Assembly (NCBI GenBank): GCA_007133255.1
Contig: SLMY01000101.1
Location: 1 to 5,183 of the forward strand
Direction of reading: 5' to 3'
Source: Clostridiales bacterium
GTDB lineage: Bacteria; Bacillota; Clostridia; Saccharofermentanales; UBA5734
Length of the DNA: 5,183 nt
In this document: piece by piece, positions 1 to 4,622 of the stretch
How positions within the stretch are numbered: position 1 is the first letter of the stretch
How the letters are laid out: every line of letters begins with the position of its first letter
Notes under the pieces: model-generated
Databases searched by the model: none
What the model was told of the DNA's origin: nothing
The model's input: the letters and a program-made list of their open reading frames with translations, nothing else
Program-made: the position numbers and the translations under genes

Positions 1-27
1 AAATAATGTCAGTACAGATAGGTGCAT
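1..27 (-). CDS. trmD: TrmD, tRNA (guanine37-N1)-methyltransferase, N-terminal fragment
   Basis: Only the first nine codons are inside the window, reading MHLSVLTLF; the gene continues off the left edge. TrmD proteins begin with a short beta strand ending in the nearly invariant LTLFP, and this fragment fits. TrmD transfers methyl from S-adenosylmethionine to N1 of G37 in tRNA, preventing +1 frameshifting. The start at base 27 is preferred because AAAGGA (35-40) lies 7 nt upstream; an in-frame ATG at 33 lies only 1 nt from that Shine-Dalgarno and would add Met-Arg. The position just after rimM is the standard rpsP-rimM-trmD order, so identification rests on both motif and context. Nothing can be said about catalytic residues. 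Confidence 0.85.
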
Positions 28-34
28 CCGCATA

Positions 35-40
35 TCCTTT
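35..40 (-). promoter_or_regulatory. Shine-Dalgarno of trmD
   Basis: AAAGGA on the minus strand. It stands 1 nt before the ATG at 31-33 and 7 nt before the ATG at 25-27, so it favours the second, inner ATG as the trmD start. Confidence 0.7.
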
Positions 41-53
41 CAGCGATACCGTT

Positions 54-602
54 TCAAGATACCGGCGAACGATAGATCTCGTACAAACCATCCGGCAGCT
101 TGACATCAATTCGTCTGGCTTTCAGGTCCACCGACAAAAGGATTGACTTGATCGCCGGAAAAAGCAGGTCCTTCTTCCCTGTTTGCCGCACAACATAGGT
201 ATCTTGTGCCTGATGGCCCTGAATGTCCAAAACCTCACCCAGCAGCCCGTGTGACTGATCGAATACCAGGCAGCCAATCAGATCGCAGACAAAATACTGG
301 TCTTCTTCCAGCTGCATCGCCTGTTCACGTTTGACAGACAGAAAATGACCGCGCAGCAACTCAGCCGCGCCGCGATCATCAGTACCACTGAGCTTAACCA
401 GAAAAGTGCCTGACTGTCTGCGTGATTTCTCAATGGTTGCAGGTTGATGTGTTGCTTCATCAGGACTGCTGATATAGCAGTCACTCACCTGATCCAGGCG
501 ATCCGGATCGCTGCTGAGCAGTTTCACTTTCACTTCGCCGCGAAGACCATGAACCGCGACAATCTGGCCTATATGCAAATAATGCCTGAATAGCTGCTTC
601 AT
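54..602 (-). CDS. rimM: RimM, 16S rRNA processing / 30S maturation factor
   Basis: Encodes 182 residues, close to the family norm of about 170. RimM binds 30S precursors through ribosomal protein uS19 and assists maturation of the 16S 3' (head) domain in the cytoplasm. The N-terminal RimM barrel starts with IGQIVAVHGLRGEVKV (11-26), the family signature; the C-terminal PRC-barrel-like domain covers about 100-172, with DLIGCLVFD (107-115), LLFPAIKSI (146-154) and the closing VDLKARRIDVKLPDGL (158-173). The ATG at 600-602 lies 15 nt after the khpA stop and has only a weak AGG-type ribosome site, suggesting translational coupling. The N terminus is about five residues longer than usual; a TTG at codon 9 is a less likely start. 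The trmD start lies 26 nt downstream, consistent with co-transcription. Confidence 0.96.
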   Translation of the reverse strand: MKQLFRHYLHIGQIVAVHGLRGEVKVKLLSSDPDRLDQVSDCYISSPDEATHQPATIEKSRRQSGTFLVKLSGTDDRGAAELLRGHFLSVKREQAMQLEEDQYFVCDLIGCLVFDQSHGLLGEVLDIQGHQAQDTYVVRQTGKKDLLFPAIKSILLSVDLKARRIDVKLPDGLYEIYRSPVS

Positions 603-617
603 GATTTTACCTGACGA

Positions 618-845
618 CTATCCAATATCGACAACAACGCGCTTGCCCTGCCGGGTGGCGAGTGCTTTCATGACACTGCGAATTGCCTGTGCCCTGCGAC
701 CTTGCTTGCCAATCACCTTGCCCATATCATCAGGCGCGACTTTTAACTGCAGGACAACTGTTTTACCCTGGTCAATCTCTTCAATAGAGATATCTTCCGG
801 ATGGCTCACTAAAGGCCGGATGATTGTTTCTAGTAAATCTTTCAT
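618..845 (-). CDS. khpA: KhpA (YlqC-type) KH-domain RNA-binding protein
   Basis: Encodes 75 residues, the usual size for this single-KH-domain family. The GxxG RNA-binding loop is visible as GKVIGKQGR (42-50, loop GKQG 46-49), followed by a helix and a closing strand RVVVDI (69-74). In Bacillota KhpA partners with KhpB (Jag/EloR) as a global RNA-binding complex linked to cell division and elongation; that role is family knowledge, not visible here. The start at 845 is chosen because AGAAGG lies 6 nt upstream and because homologues begin with a short MxxLLExIxxPLV stretch, as here. The frame stays open to 971 but that part overlaps the repetitive end of rpsP in another frame and gives only a Gln/Lys/Leu artefact. 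The gap to rpsP is 25 nt. Confidence 0.95.
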   Translation of the reverse strand: MKDLLETIIRPLVSHPEDISIEEIDQGKTVVLQLKVAPDDMGKVIGKQGRRAQAIRSVMKALATRQGKRVVVDIG

Positions 846-851
846 CAGTAA

Positions 852-857
852 CCTTCT
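852..857 (-). promoter_or_regulatory. Shine-Dalgarno of khpA
   Basis: AGAAGG on the minus strand, 6 nt before the ATG at 843-845. It decides the start against the longer open frame that reaches back to 971. Confidence 0.75.
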
Positions 858-870
858 TTCATCAATGCTT

Positions 871-1209
871 TTATGCTTCTGCTGTTTCAGTAGTTTCTGC
901 TGTATCAGCTGTTGCAGCTGTTTCAGTTTTTTCAGCTGCTGCAACTGTTTCAGTTGTTTCGGCTGACTCAAACGCGCCTGCCTTTTTTAAAAGCGCACGA
1001 ACGGTATCTGTTGGCTGCGCGCCATTGGCGATCCATTTTTTTGCTTCTTCAATGTCAATTTTAACGGTTGCCGGATCGGTCAGCGGGTTGTACGTGCCAA
1101 TTTCCTTAATAAAACGGCCATCACGCGGTGATCTTGAATCCGCGATGATTACGCGATAAAAAGGCTTTTTCTTAGCACCCATTCTTTTTAGTCTGATTTT
1201 TACTGCCAT
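871..1209 (-). CDS. rpsP: Ribosomal protein bS16 with Thr/Glu/Ala-rich C-terminal tail
   Basis: Encodes 112 residues. bS16 is a primary 30S subunit protein that binds the 5' and central regions of 16S rRNA. Residues 1-80 are a complete bS16: MAVKIRLKRMG (1-11), KKPFYRVIIADSR (14-26), the GRFIKEIGTYNP block (31-42), and the WIANGAQPTDTVRALL helix region (59-74). Residues 81-112 form an acidic low-complexity tail of repeated Glu-Thr and Ala units with no homology to the core; tails of varied composition occur in some bS16 proteins. GGAGG (1218-1222) stands 8 nt before the ATG at 1207-1209, fixing the start; a TTG at 1222-1224 overlaps that site and is rejected. It lies 44 nt after ffh. An in-frame A AAA AAG heptamer at 982-988 is discussed among the findings. 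Confidence 0.97.
   Translation of the reverse strand: MAVKIRLKRMGAKKKPFYRVIIADSRSPRDGRFIKEIGTYNPLTDPATVKIDIEEAKKWIANGAQPTDTVRALLKKAGAFESAETTETVAAAEKTETAATADTAETTETAEA
874..969 (-). repeat. Low-complexity imperfect repeat encoding the bS16 tail
   Basis: About 95 bases are built from degenerate GAAACA, GCTGAAAC and GCAACA-type units, encoding the alternating Glu-Thr and Ala stretches of bS16 residues 81-112. The repetition makes several other frames open and produces strong self-complementarity: GTTGCAGCTG at 911-920 pairs with 933-945 around a 3-nt bulge, and CAACTG at 942-947 pairs with CAGTTG at 951-956. Such tracts can expand or shrink by slippage, so tail length may vary among relatives. 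Confidence 0.7.
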
Positions 1210-1217
1210 GGTTTTTT

Positions 1218-1222
1218 CCTCC
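1218..1222 (-). promoter_or_regulatory. Shine-Dalgarno of rpsP
   Basis: GGAGG, 8 nt before the rpsP ATG. It overlaps the alternative upstream TTG and therefore selects the start at 1209. Confidence 0.8.
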
Positions 1223-1253
1223 AACTCATGAATAAATGAATATATTATGTAAA

Positions 1254-2633
1254 TCAGAAGGGAAAGCCGCCGGGACCGCCGAAACCGCCCAGACTTCTTC
1301 CTTTCTTCTTTTTACCTTTTTTGTTTTTACCGCGGCCGCCCCCGGCAAATTGTTTCATCATTTTCTGTGCTTCAGTAAACTGGTTCATCAGGCGATTAAC
1401 TTCCTGAACACTTGTTCCTGAACCAGACGCTATCCGTTTGCGGCGGCTGGCGTTCAGCAGACTAGGCTGGACACGCTCTTTTGGTGTCATTGAACGGATA
1501 ATCGCCACACTGCGGTCCATCGACTTATCGTCAACCTGGTCGATGTTGACCCCTTTCATCGCCTGTCCGGGCAGCATGCCCAGCACATCTTTAATCGAAC
1601 CCATACTTTTCATCTGTTCAAACTGGTCAAGCATATCTTCCAGTGTGAACTGATTATTCCTCAGCCGTTCAAAAGATTCAGCTGCTTTTTTCTCGTCCAG
1701 TTTTTCAGATGCCTTCTCAACCAGCGACATGACATCGCCCATACCCAGTATGCGAGAAGCGATCCTGTCCGGGATAAAATCTTCAATGTTGTCGGTCTTT
1801 TCTCCGACACAAACCAACTTGATCGGCCTGCCGGTCATTTTTCTGATCGACAGCGCCGCGCCGCCGCGGGCGTCGCCGTCGAGTTTAGTCATGATAAACC
1901 CGTCAAGGCCAATCTGCTCATCGAAACTAGTCGCTACATTAACCGCTTCCTGTCCGATCATCGCGTCAACAACCAGCAGTTTTTCAGTTGGATGAACCGT
2001 ATTGGCGATTGATTTAAGTTCCTGCATCATTTCAGTGTCAATTGTCATGCGTCCGGCTGTATCAACGATCAGCGTGTCACACATCAGGTAGCGAGCTCTG
2101 GCTACGGCTTCTTCGGCAATTTTCACAGGATCATCCTGCTCCGGGTTGATGTAACAGGGAACTTTGATCTGGTCAGCCAGTATAGCCAGCTGCCGGGCGG
2201 CTGCCGGGCGATGCACGTCGACCGATGTCACAATGGGTTTTTTACCACGCTTTTTTAGTAACCAGGCCATTTTGGCGGCGGTGGTTGTTTTACCGGCACC
2301 TTGCAGACCATACAGCATATAAGTTGTGAAACCGCTGGGTGAGACGGCCAGCTTGGCCGGTTCACGGCCAAGAATCTCAATCAGGGCATCATGAACAATT
2401 TTAACGATCTGCTGACCCGGTGTCAGGCTTTCCATCACCTCGGAGCCTTTGCTTTTCTCACGAACATCCTCAACCAGTTCTTTCACAACCTGGTAATTGA
2501 CATCGGCCTCAAGTAACGCCAGCCGAATCTCGCGCAGCATCTGTTTAAGATCCTGTTCAGTGATCCGGCTTTTACCGCGCATTTTACCTGTTATAGTCGT
2601 CAATCTATCTGACAGGCCGTCAAAAATCGCCAT
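1254..2633 (-). CDS. ffh: Ffh, signal recognition particle GTPase (SRP54)
   Basis: Encodes 459 residues, normal for bacterial Ffh (about 450). With 4.5S/SRP RNA it forms the SRP, binds signal sequences emerging from the ribosome and docks with FtsY to deliver inner-membrane proteins. The N domain (about 1-95) carries ALLEADVN (39-46). The G domain (about 96-297) has the P-loop GLQGAGKTTT (109-118), DVHRPAA (139-145), DTAGR (191-195) and TKLDGDARGG (249-258). The methionine-rich M domain follows, with the RNA-binding SRRKRIASGSG region (396-406) and many Met residues in 335-426. The tail 430-459 is Gly/Lys rich and ends in a GGFGGPGGF stretch. GGGAGGG (2638-2644) precedes the ATG. The gene is presumably co-transcribed with ylxM across a 136-nt gap; SRP RNA is not in this window. 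Confidence 0.98.
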   Translation of the reverse strand: MAIFDGLSDRLTTITGKMRGKSRITEQDLKQMLREIRLALLEADVNYQVVKELVEDVREKSKGSEVMESLTPGQQIVKIVHDALIEILGREPAKLAVSPSGFTTYMLYGLQGAGKTTTAAKMAWLLKKRGKKPIVTSVDVHRPAAARQLAILADQIKVPCYINPEQDDPVKIAEEAVARARYLMCDTLIVDTAGRMTIDTEMMQELKSIANTVHPTEKLLVVDAMIGQEAVNVATSFDEQIGLDGFIMTKLDGDARGGAALSIRKMTGRPIKLVCVGEKTDNIEDFIPDRIASRILGMGDVMSLVEKASEKLDEKKAAESFERLRNNQFTLEDMLDQFEQMKSMGSIKDVLGMLPGQAMKGVNIDQVDDKSMDRSVAIIRSMTPKERVQPSLLNASRRKRIASGSGTSVQEVNRLMNQFTEAQKMMKQFAGGGRGKNKKGKKKKGRSLGGFGGPGGFPF

Positions 2634-2637
2634 GGTT

Positions 2638-2644
2638 CCCTCCC
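2638..2644 (-). promoter_or_regulatory. Shine-Dalgarno of ffh
   Basis: GGGAGGG on the minus strand, 4-5 nt before the ffh ATG. It is the most complete ribosome site in the operon and contrasts with the absence of one before ylxM. Confidence 0.75.
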
Positions 2645-2675
2645 GTTAAGCTTCGCAGTTCTTTATAGTACGCGT

Positions 2676-2697
2676 TCCGCGGTACATGCCCTGCGGA
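2676..2697 (-). other. Inverted repeat in the ylxM-ffh spacer
   Basis: TCCGC at 2676-2680 and GCGGA at 2693-2697 form a 5-bp G+C-rich stem with a 12-nt loop, in the ffh leader about 45-60 nt upstream of its ATG. No U-tract follows, so it does not look like an intrinsic terminator. A second 5-bp dyad, TTGAC/GTCAA, lies at 2717-2733. Function unknown. Confidence 0.3.
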
Positions 2698-2769
2698 CCA
2701 CTCATATTCATATAAGTTGACGCGGCCAGTCAAAACCGGCTTGCACCACTTAGGCTGTTTAGTTCATGT

Positions 2770-3111
2770 CTACAGCATGTCTTCGAGCTGTCTGAGCTGG
2801 TGATACAGCCTGTCTGTGTCCTTTTTATCCAGGTTCTGTTTCATCTGCTCAAGTTTTTGTTTGATTAACTGATGTCGTCTGGCCAGCCCCAGCTTCGCTT
2901 CATAGTCAGCCAGTGTCTTCACACCCTGCCGAACTTTATCATGAACCGCCTGGCGGCTGATCTGCAGATTTTCAGCGATTTCTGCCAGTGATAAATCACA
3001 ATCAAAGTACAGATCAAGAACATCTCTGGTGCGCTCAGTGAGCAGCGGCCCGTAAAAATCGAGCCATAAGCAAACGACAGTATGATCAGGCTGCTGCTTA
3101 TCATTACGCAT
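2770..3111 (-). CDS. ylxM: YlxM family helix-turn-helix protein (SRP-associated)
   Basis: Encodes 113 residues, the usual YlxM size. The family core is present: LDFYGPLLTERTRDVLDLYF (17-36) followed by a sigma-region-4-like helix-turn-helix, SLAEIAENLQISRQAV (41-56), then YEAKLGL (70-76) and a charged, probably coiled helical C terminus. YlxM is encoded next to ffh in many Bacillota and, from work in streptococci, modulates the Ffh/SRP pathway; whether it binds DNA or RNA here cannot be told. No Shine-Dalgarno lies before the ATG at 3109-3111, and the -10 box of the predicted promoter ends only 6 nt upstream, so a leaderless mRNA is predicted. No in-frame Met follows before the conserved core. 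The adjacent ftsY seen in Bacillus is absent. Confidence 0.93.
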   Translation of the reverse strand: MRNDKQQPDHTVVCLWLDFYGPLLTERTRDVLDLYFDCDLSLAEIAENLQISRQAVHDKVRQGVKTLADYEAKLGLARRHQLIKQKLEQMKQNLDKKDTDRLYHQLRQLEDML

Positions 3112-3117
3112 GTGGTC

Positions 3118-3146
3118 AATATATCAGATGTCTTAATGACTGTCAA
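3118..3146 (-). promoter_or_regulatory. Sigma-A-type promoter of the ylxM-ffh-rpsP operon
   Basis: On the minus strand, -35 TTGACA (3141-3146, perfect) and -10 TATATT (3118-3123, one mismatch) are separated by exactly 17 nt. The expected transcription start, counting the last -10 base as -7, is base 3111, the A of the ylxM ATG. It is the only good promoter seen upstream of the six-gene operon. Confidence 0.75.
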
Positions 3147-3184
3147 GCATAATTACTTTACATCAGGATCACACTTGACATCTG
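3125..3184. promoter_or_regulatory. Inverted repeat shared by the divergent promoters
   Basis: CAGATGTC at 3125-3132 is the exact reverse complement of GACATCTG at 3177-3184, 44 nt between arms. In transcription sense each arm places GACATCTG at or just after the -35 region of its own promoter. TGTCAAG (3141-3147) and CTTGACA (3174-3180) form a second, nested inverted repeat, but that one largely consists of the two -35 boxes. This could be a binding site for a regulator acting on both operons, or chance; the regulator is not encoded here unless it is YlxM. Confidence 0.35.
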
Positions 3185-3203
3185 CTAAAACCTTGTTTAT
3201 TAT
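3175..3203 (+). promoter_or_regulatory. Sigma-A-type promoter of the flavoprotein-ferredoxin operon
   Basis: -35 TTGACA (3175-3180, perfect) and -10 TATTAT (3198-3203, one mismatch) with a 17-nt spacer. The expected start is near base 3210, giving a leader of about 50 nt before the ATG at 3261. It diverges from the ylxM promoter with 28 nt between the two -35 boxes. Confidence 0.75.
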
Positions 3204-3210
3204 ATTGTTA

Positions 3211-3229
3211 TCCTATATGAATAGTAGGA
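3211..3229 (+). promoter_or_regulatory. Possible operator dyad at the rightward transcription start
   Basis: TCCTA (3211-3215) and TAGGA (3225-3229) are exact inverted repeats separated by 9 nt, covering about +2 to +20 of the predicted transcript. This position suits a repressor operator; as an RNA hairpin it would be weak (5 bp, A+U rich). No known regulator consensus recognised. Confidence 0.35.
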
Positions 3230-3260
3230 AATAAAGTTAATTAGTCAGAAAGGGATCCAT

Positions 3261-3725
3261 ATGCAGTTAACACAAGAAATGAAACAAGCCCTGAAAGTTA
3301 TTGGAAAAGGTGGCTCTGTGGTTCATCTCACAACTGTCAGCAATGAAGGCAAACCCAATATTGTCGCGGAGCGATTTGTGACCGCGTATAAGGACGCATA
3401 TATTCTCATCGCCGATATGTTCGCGCAAAAGACAAAAGTTAATCTCAACGAGAATCCTGTTGGCAGTATCTCAGTGGCGCATCCTGTAAAGGGCAGATCA
3501 TGGGTTTTTCGCGGTCCTTGTACTGTTATTTCGCATGCCGCGTCTGAATCATACAGATGGCACCAGGTTAATGCCGGGGAAGTTCTGGATGAGTGGGGCG
3601 ACTGGGCCGCTAAAGAGCCGCCGGATGAGGTGCCGCCGGATATCGCTCCTCCCCGTCTGGCACAAAGAGGCTTGATTGTACTGAAGATAGATGAGATTTT
3701 TGATTTTAAAGGTCAGGTGGTTTAA
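3261..3725 (+). CDS. Split-barrel flavoprotein, pyridoxamine 5'-phosphate oxidase family (first of pair)
   Basis: Encodes 154 residues with no signal peptide or membrane segment. The pattern is that of the PNPOx-like FMN-binding split barrel: a leading helix (1-15), VVHLTTVSNEGKPNIV (20-35), a strand pair with RFVTAYKDAYILIAD (38-52), the QKTKVNLNENP helix (56-66) that in relatives contacts the FMN phosphate, then SISVAHP (69-75) and WVFRGPCTVI (81-90). Family members bind FMN or related cofactors as homodimers and reduce or oxidise varied substrates; true PLP synthesis is unlikely because this is much shorter than PdxH (about 215 residues). A proline-rich stretch at 120-131 (PPDEVPPDIAPP) is unusual and may be a lid or dimer-contact loop. 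AAAGGGA (3249-3255) precedes the ATG by 5 nt. It is the first gene of a four-gene operon; the stop directly abuts the next start. Confidence 0.85.
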   Translation: MQLTQEMKQALKVIGKGGSVVHLTTVSNEGKPNIVAERFVTAYKDAYILIADMFAQKTKVNLNENPVGSISVAHPVKGRSWVFRGPCTVISHAASESYRWHQVNAGEVLDEWGDWAAKEPPDEVPPDIAPPRLAQRGLIVLKIDEIFDFKGQVV

Positions 3726-4157
3726 ATGATTAATAAGCTGACACCCCGAATGAAAAACTGGATCAGCCAGATGGGCATTCACGTTGCCAGCGTCAATCGC
3801 TCGGGCTGGCCAGATGTTTTTGTGACAGAATCCTGTTCGGTTGATGAGGCATCTGATAACTCAACAATCGCATTTCAACTAGATAACAAGCAGCTGCAGA
3901 TCATGAAAGCCAATCTGGCTCTTCACCCCTGGGTGGCTGTCGCGCCGGGCCAGCTGGGCGCGGTTCGAGCGCCTTATCAGTTTAAAGGTCAGGCCCGGAT
4001 TGAGGACAATTTCGTAAAGGTTGATGTGATGGAAATTTATTGTACGAAACCTGGAGATGAGGCAGGTTTCAGGCTGGACACACTAGATTATGATCAGATG
4101 CTGCAGTTTGAAACGTCACGCTGGCCAGATCTGAACCCGCCTGGAATCAATGACTGA
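3726..4157 (+). CDS. Split-barrel flavoprotein, pyridoxamine 5'-phosphate oxidase family (second of pair)
   Basis: Encodes 143 residues, probably another PNPOx-like split barrel: IHVASVNRSGWPDVFVT (18-34) is the first hairpin, IAFQLDNKQLQIMKANLALHP (48-68) the strand and helix near the cofactor, WVAVAP (69-74) and YQFKGQARI (84-92) the later barrel strands. The C-terminal part KPGDEAGFRLD (108-118) followed by FETSRWPDL (128-136) is a tail I associate with a clostridial-type subgroup. It resembles the first protein in fold but little in sequence, so it is not a recent duplicate. The TAA of the preceding gene ends at 3725 and this ATG begins at 3726, an arrangement that usually means translational coupling and suggests a heteromer or joint function. 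Ribosome site is weak (AGGTGG). Cofactor and substrate unknown. Confidence 0.75.
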   Translation: MINKLTPRMKNWISQMGIHVASVNRSGWPDVFVTESCSVDEASDNSTIAFQLDNKQLQIMKANLALHPWVAVAPGQLGAVRAPYQFKGQARIEDNFVKVDVMEIYCTKPGDEAGFRLDTLDYDQMLQFETSRWPDLNPPGIND

Positions 4158-4186
4158 ATCTTAGGTATAAATAACAGCTTTTAAAC

Positions 4187-4222
4187 ATTCAGCAGCCACT
4201 GAATAGCCTGGCATAGGCTTTT
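4187..4222 (+). terminator. Two tandem hairpins with short T-tract, possible attenuator
   Basis: ATTCAG (4187-4192) pairs with CTGAAT (4199-4204) over a 6-nt loop; immediately after, AGCCT (4205-4209) pairs with AGGCT (4215-4219) over a 5-nt loop, running into TTTT (4219-4222). The stems are short, so at best a weak intrinsic terminator or RNA-processing/stability element between the flavoprotein pair and the ferredoxin. It would lower expression of the last two genes relative to the first two. Confidence 0.35.
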
Positions 4223-4245
4223 ATCAGATCATAACAGTAAAAAAT

Positions 4246-4251
4246 AAGGAG
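4246..4251 (+). promoter_or_regulatory. Shine-Dalgarno of the ferredoxin gene
   Basis: AAGGAG, 8 nt before the ATG at 4260. The in-frame GTG at 4251 overlaps this site, so the ATG is the start. Confidence 0.8.
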
Positions 4252-4259
4252 TGGCGGTC

Positions 4260-4583
4260 ATGCACGTTCAAACACAGACAAATCAGCAAGTTATCAGGAA
4301 GAATAAGCCAAATACAAAAGGCAAACAGAAAATACTGCCCTGGGTTTTACCTGCCCAGTGTGAAAGCTGTAACGCTTGTGTGAATCGCTGTCCAACTAAG
4401 TGCTTGAAAATGACAGCAACCAGTCATGACGGTTTTGAAGTTCCCTGGATTGACAACCCGGACTTGTGCTCCGGCTGTGGTCGTTGTGAACAGGCTTGCG
4501 CGATGGGCGCGATCAGCATGACAGCCTATACGGATGCCGCGGAAAAACGCTTTCTGGCACGCAAGGGAATCAAACAGGAGTAA
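4260..4583 (+). CDS. Two-[4Fe-4S] ferredoxin
   Basis: Encodes 107 residues. Two bacterial-ferredoxin cluster motifs are visible: CESCNACVNRCPTKC (C34, C37, C40, C44, with extra C48) and CSGCGRCEQAC (C70, C73, C76, C80), each CxxCxxCxxxC. The first is followed by the usual Pro, the second by Ala-Met. The clusters flank the short DGFEVPWIDNPDL linker (57-69). Residues 1-30 are a basic, polar extension with no signal peptide, and 90-107 a basic tail, so this is a soluble electron carrier or small electron-transfer subunit, not a membrane protein. Being between flavoproteins and a putative hydrolase-family protein, it probably passes electrons to or from one of the split-barrel flavoproteins; that is inference. 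It lies 102 nt after the second flavoprotein and 39 nt before the next gene. Confidence 0.92.
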   Translation: MHVQTQTNQQVIRKNKPNTKGKQKILPWVLPAQCESCNACVNRCPTKCLKMTATSHDGFEVPWIDNPDLCSGCGRCEQACAMGAISMTAYTDAAEKRFLARKGIKQE

Positions 4584-4607
4584 TCTCGGATTGGATCAAA
4601 TACAATG

Positions 4608-4613
4608 AAGGAG
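4608..4613 (+). promoter_or_regulatory. Shine-Dalgarno of the ATC-hydrolase-like gene
   Basis: AAGGAG, 9 nt before the ATG at 4623. It lies directly after an in-frame ATG at 4605-4607, which therefore cannot use it; the start is placed at 4623. Confidence 0.7.
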
Positions 4614-4622
4614 CATGACGGT

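Noticed and set aside
601..966. Plus-strand open frame of about 120 codons with a Cys/Ser/Phe-rich end
   Set aside because: It lies antisense to khpA and the rpsP repeat, has no ribosome site, and its composition is simply the complement of the repeat.
846..971. Longer khpA with a 42-residue Gln/Lys/Leu-rich N terminus resembling a coiled coil
   Set aside because: It is the shifted reading of the rpsP tail repeat; the proper khpA start has a good ribosome site and the family N terminus.
2646..2711. 21-codon ORF between ylxM and ffh as a gene
   Set aside because: No ribosome site before either of its first two ATGs and no recognisable product; kept only as part of the spacer finding.
3112..3260. 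Riboswitch or small RNA in the divergent region
   Set aside because: The leaders are zero and about 50 nt, too short for known riboswitch classes, and only weak dyads are seen.
3252..3263. GGATCC followed at once by CATATG, resembling adjoining cloning sites at a start codon
   Set aside because: The surrounding leader, promoter and ribosome site look natural and no vector sequence is present; chance overlap of a GGGA ribosome site with an ATG is enough.
4209..4224. Sigma-54-like TGGCA element before the ferredoxin gene
   Set aside because: The -24 half fits, but the required GC of the -12 half is absent (TTTA in its place), and the bases are explained by the hairpin.
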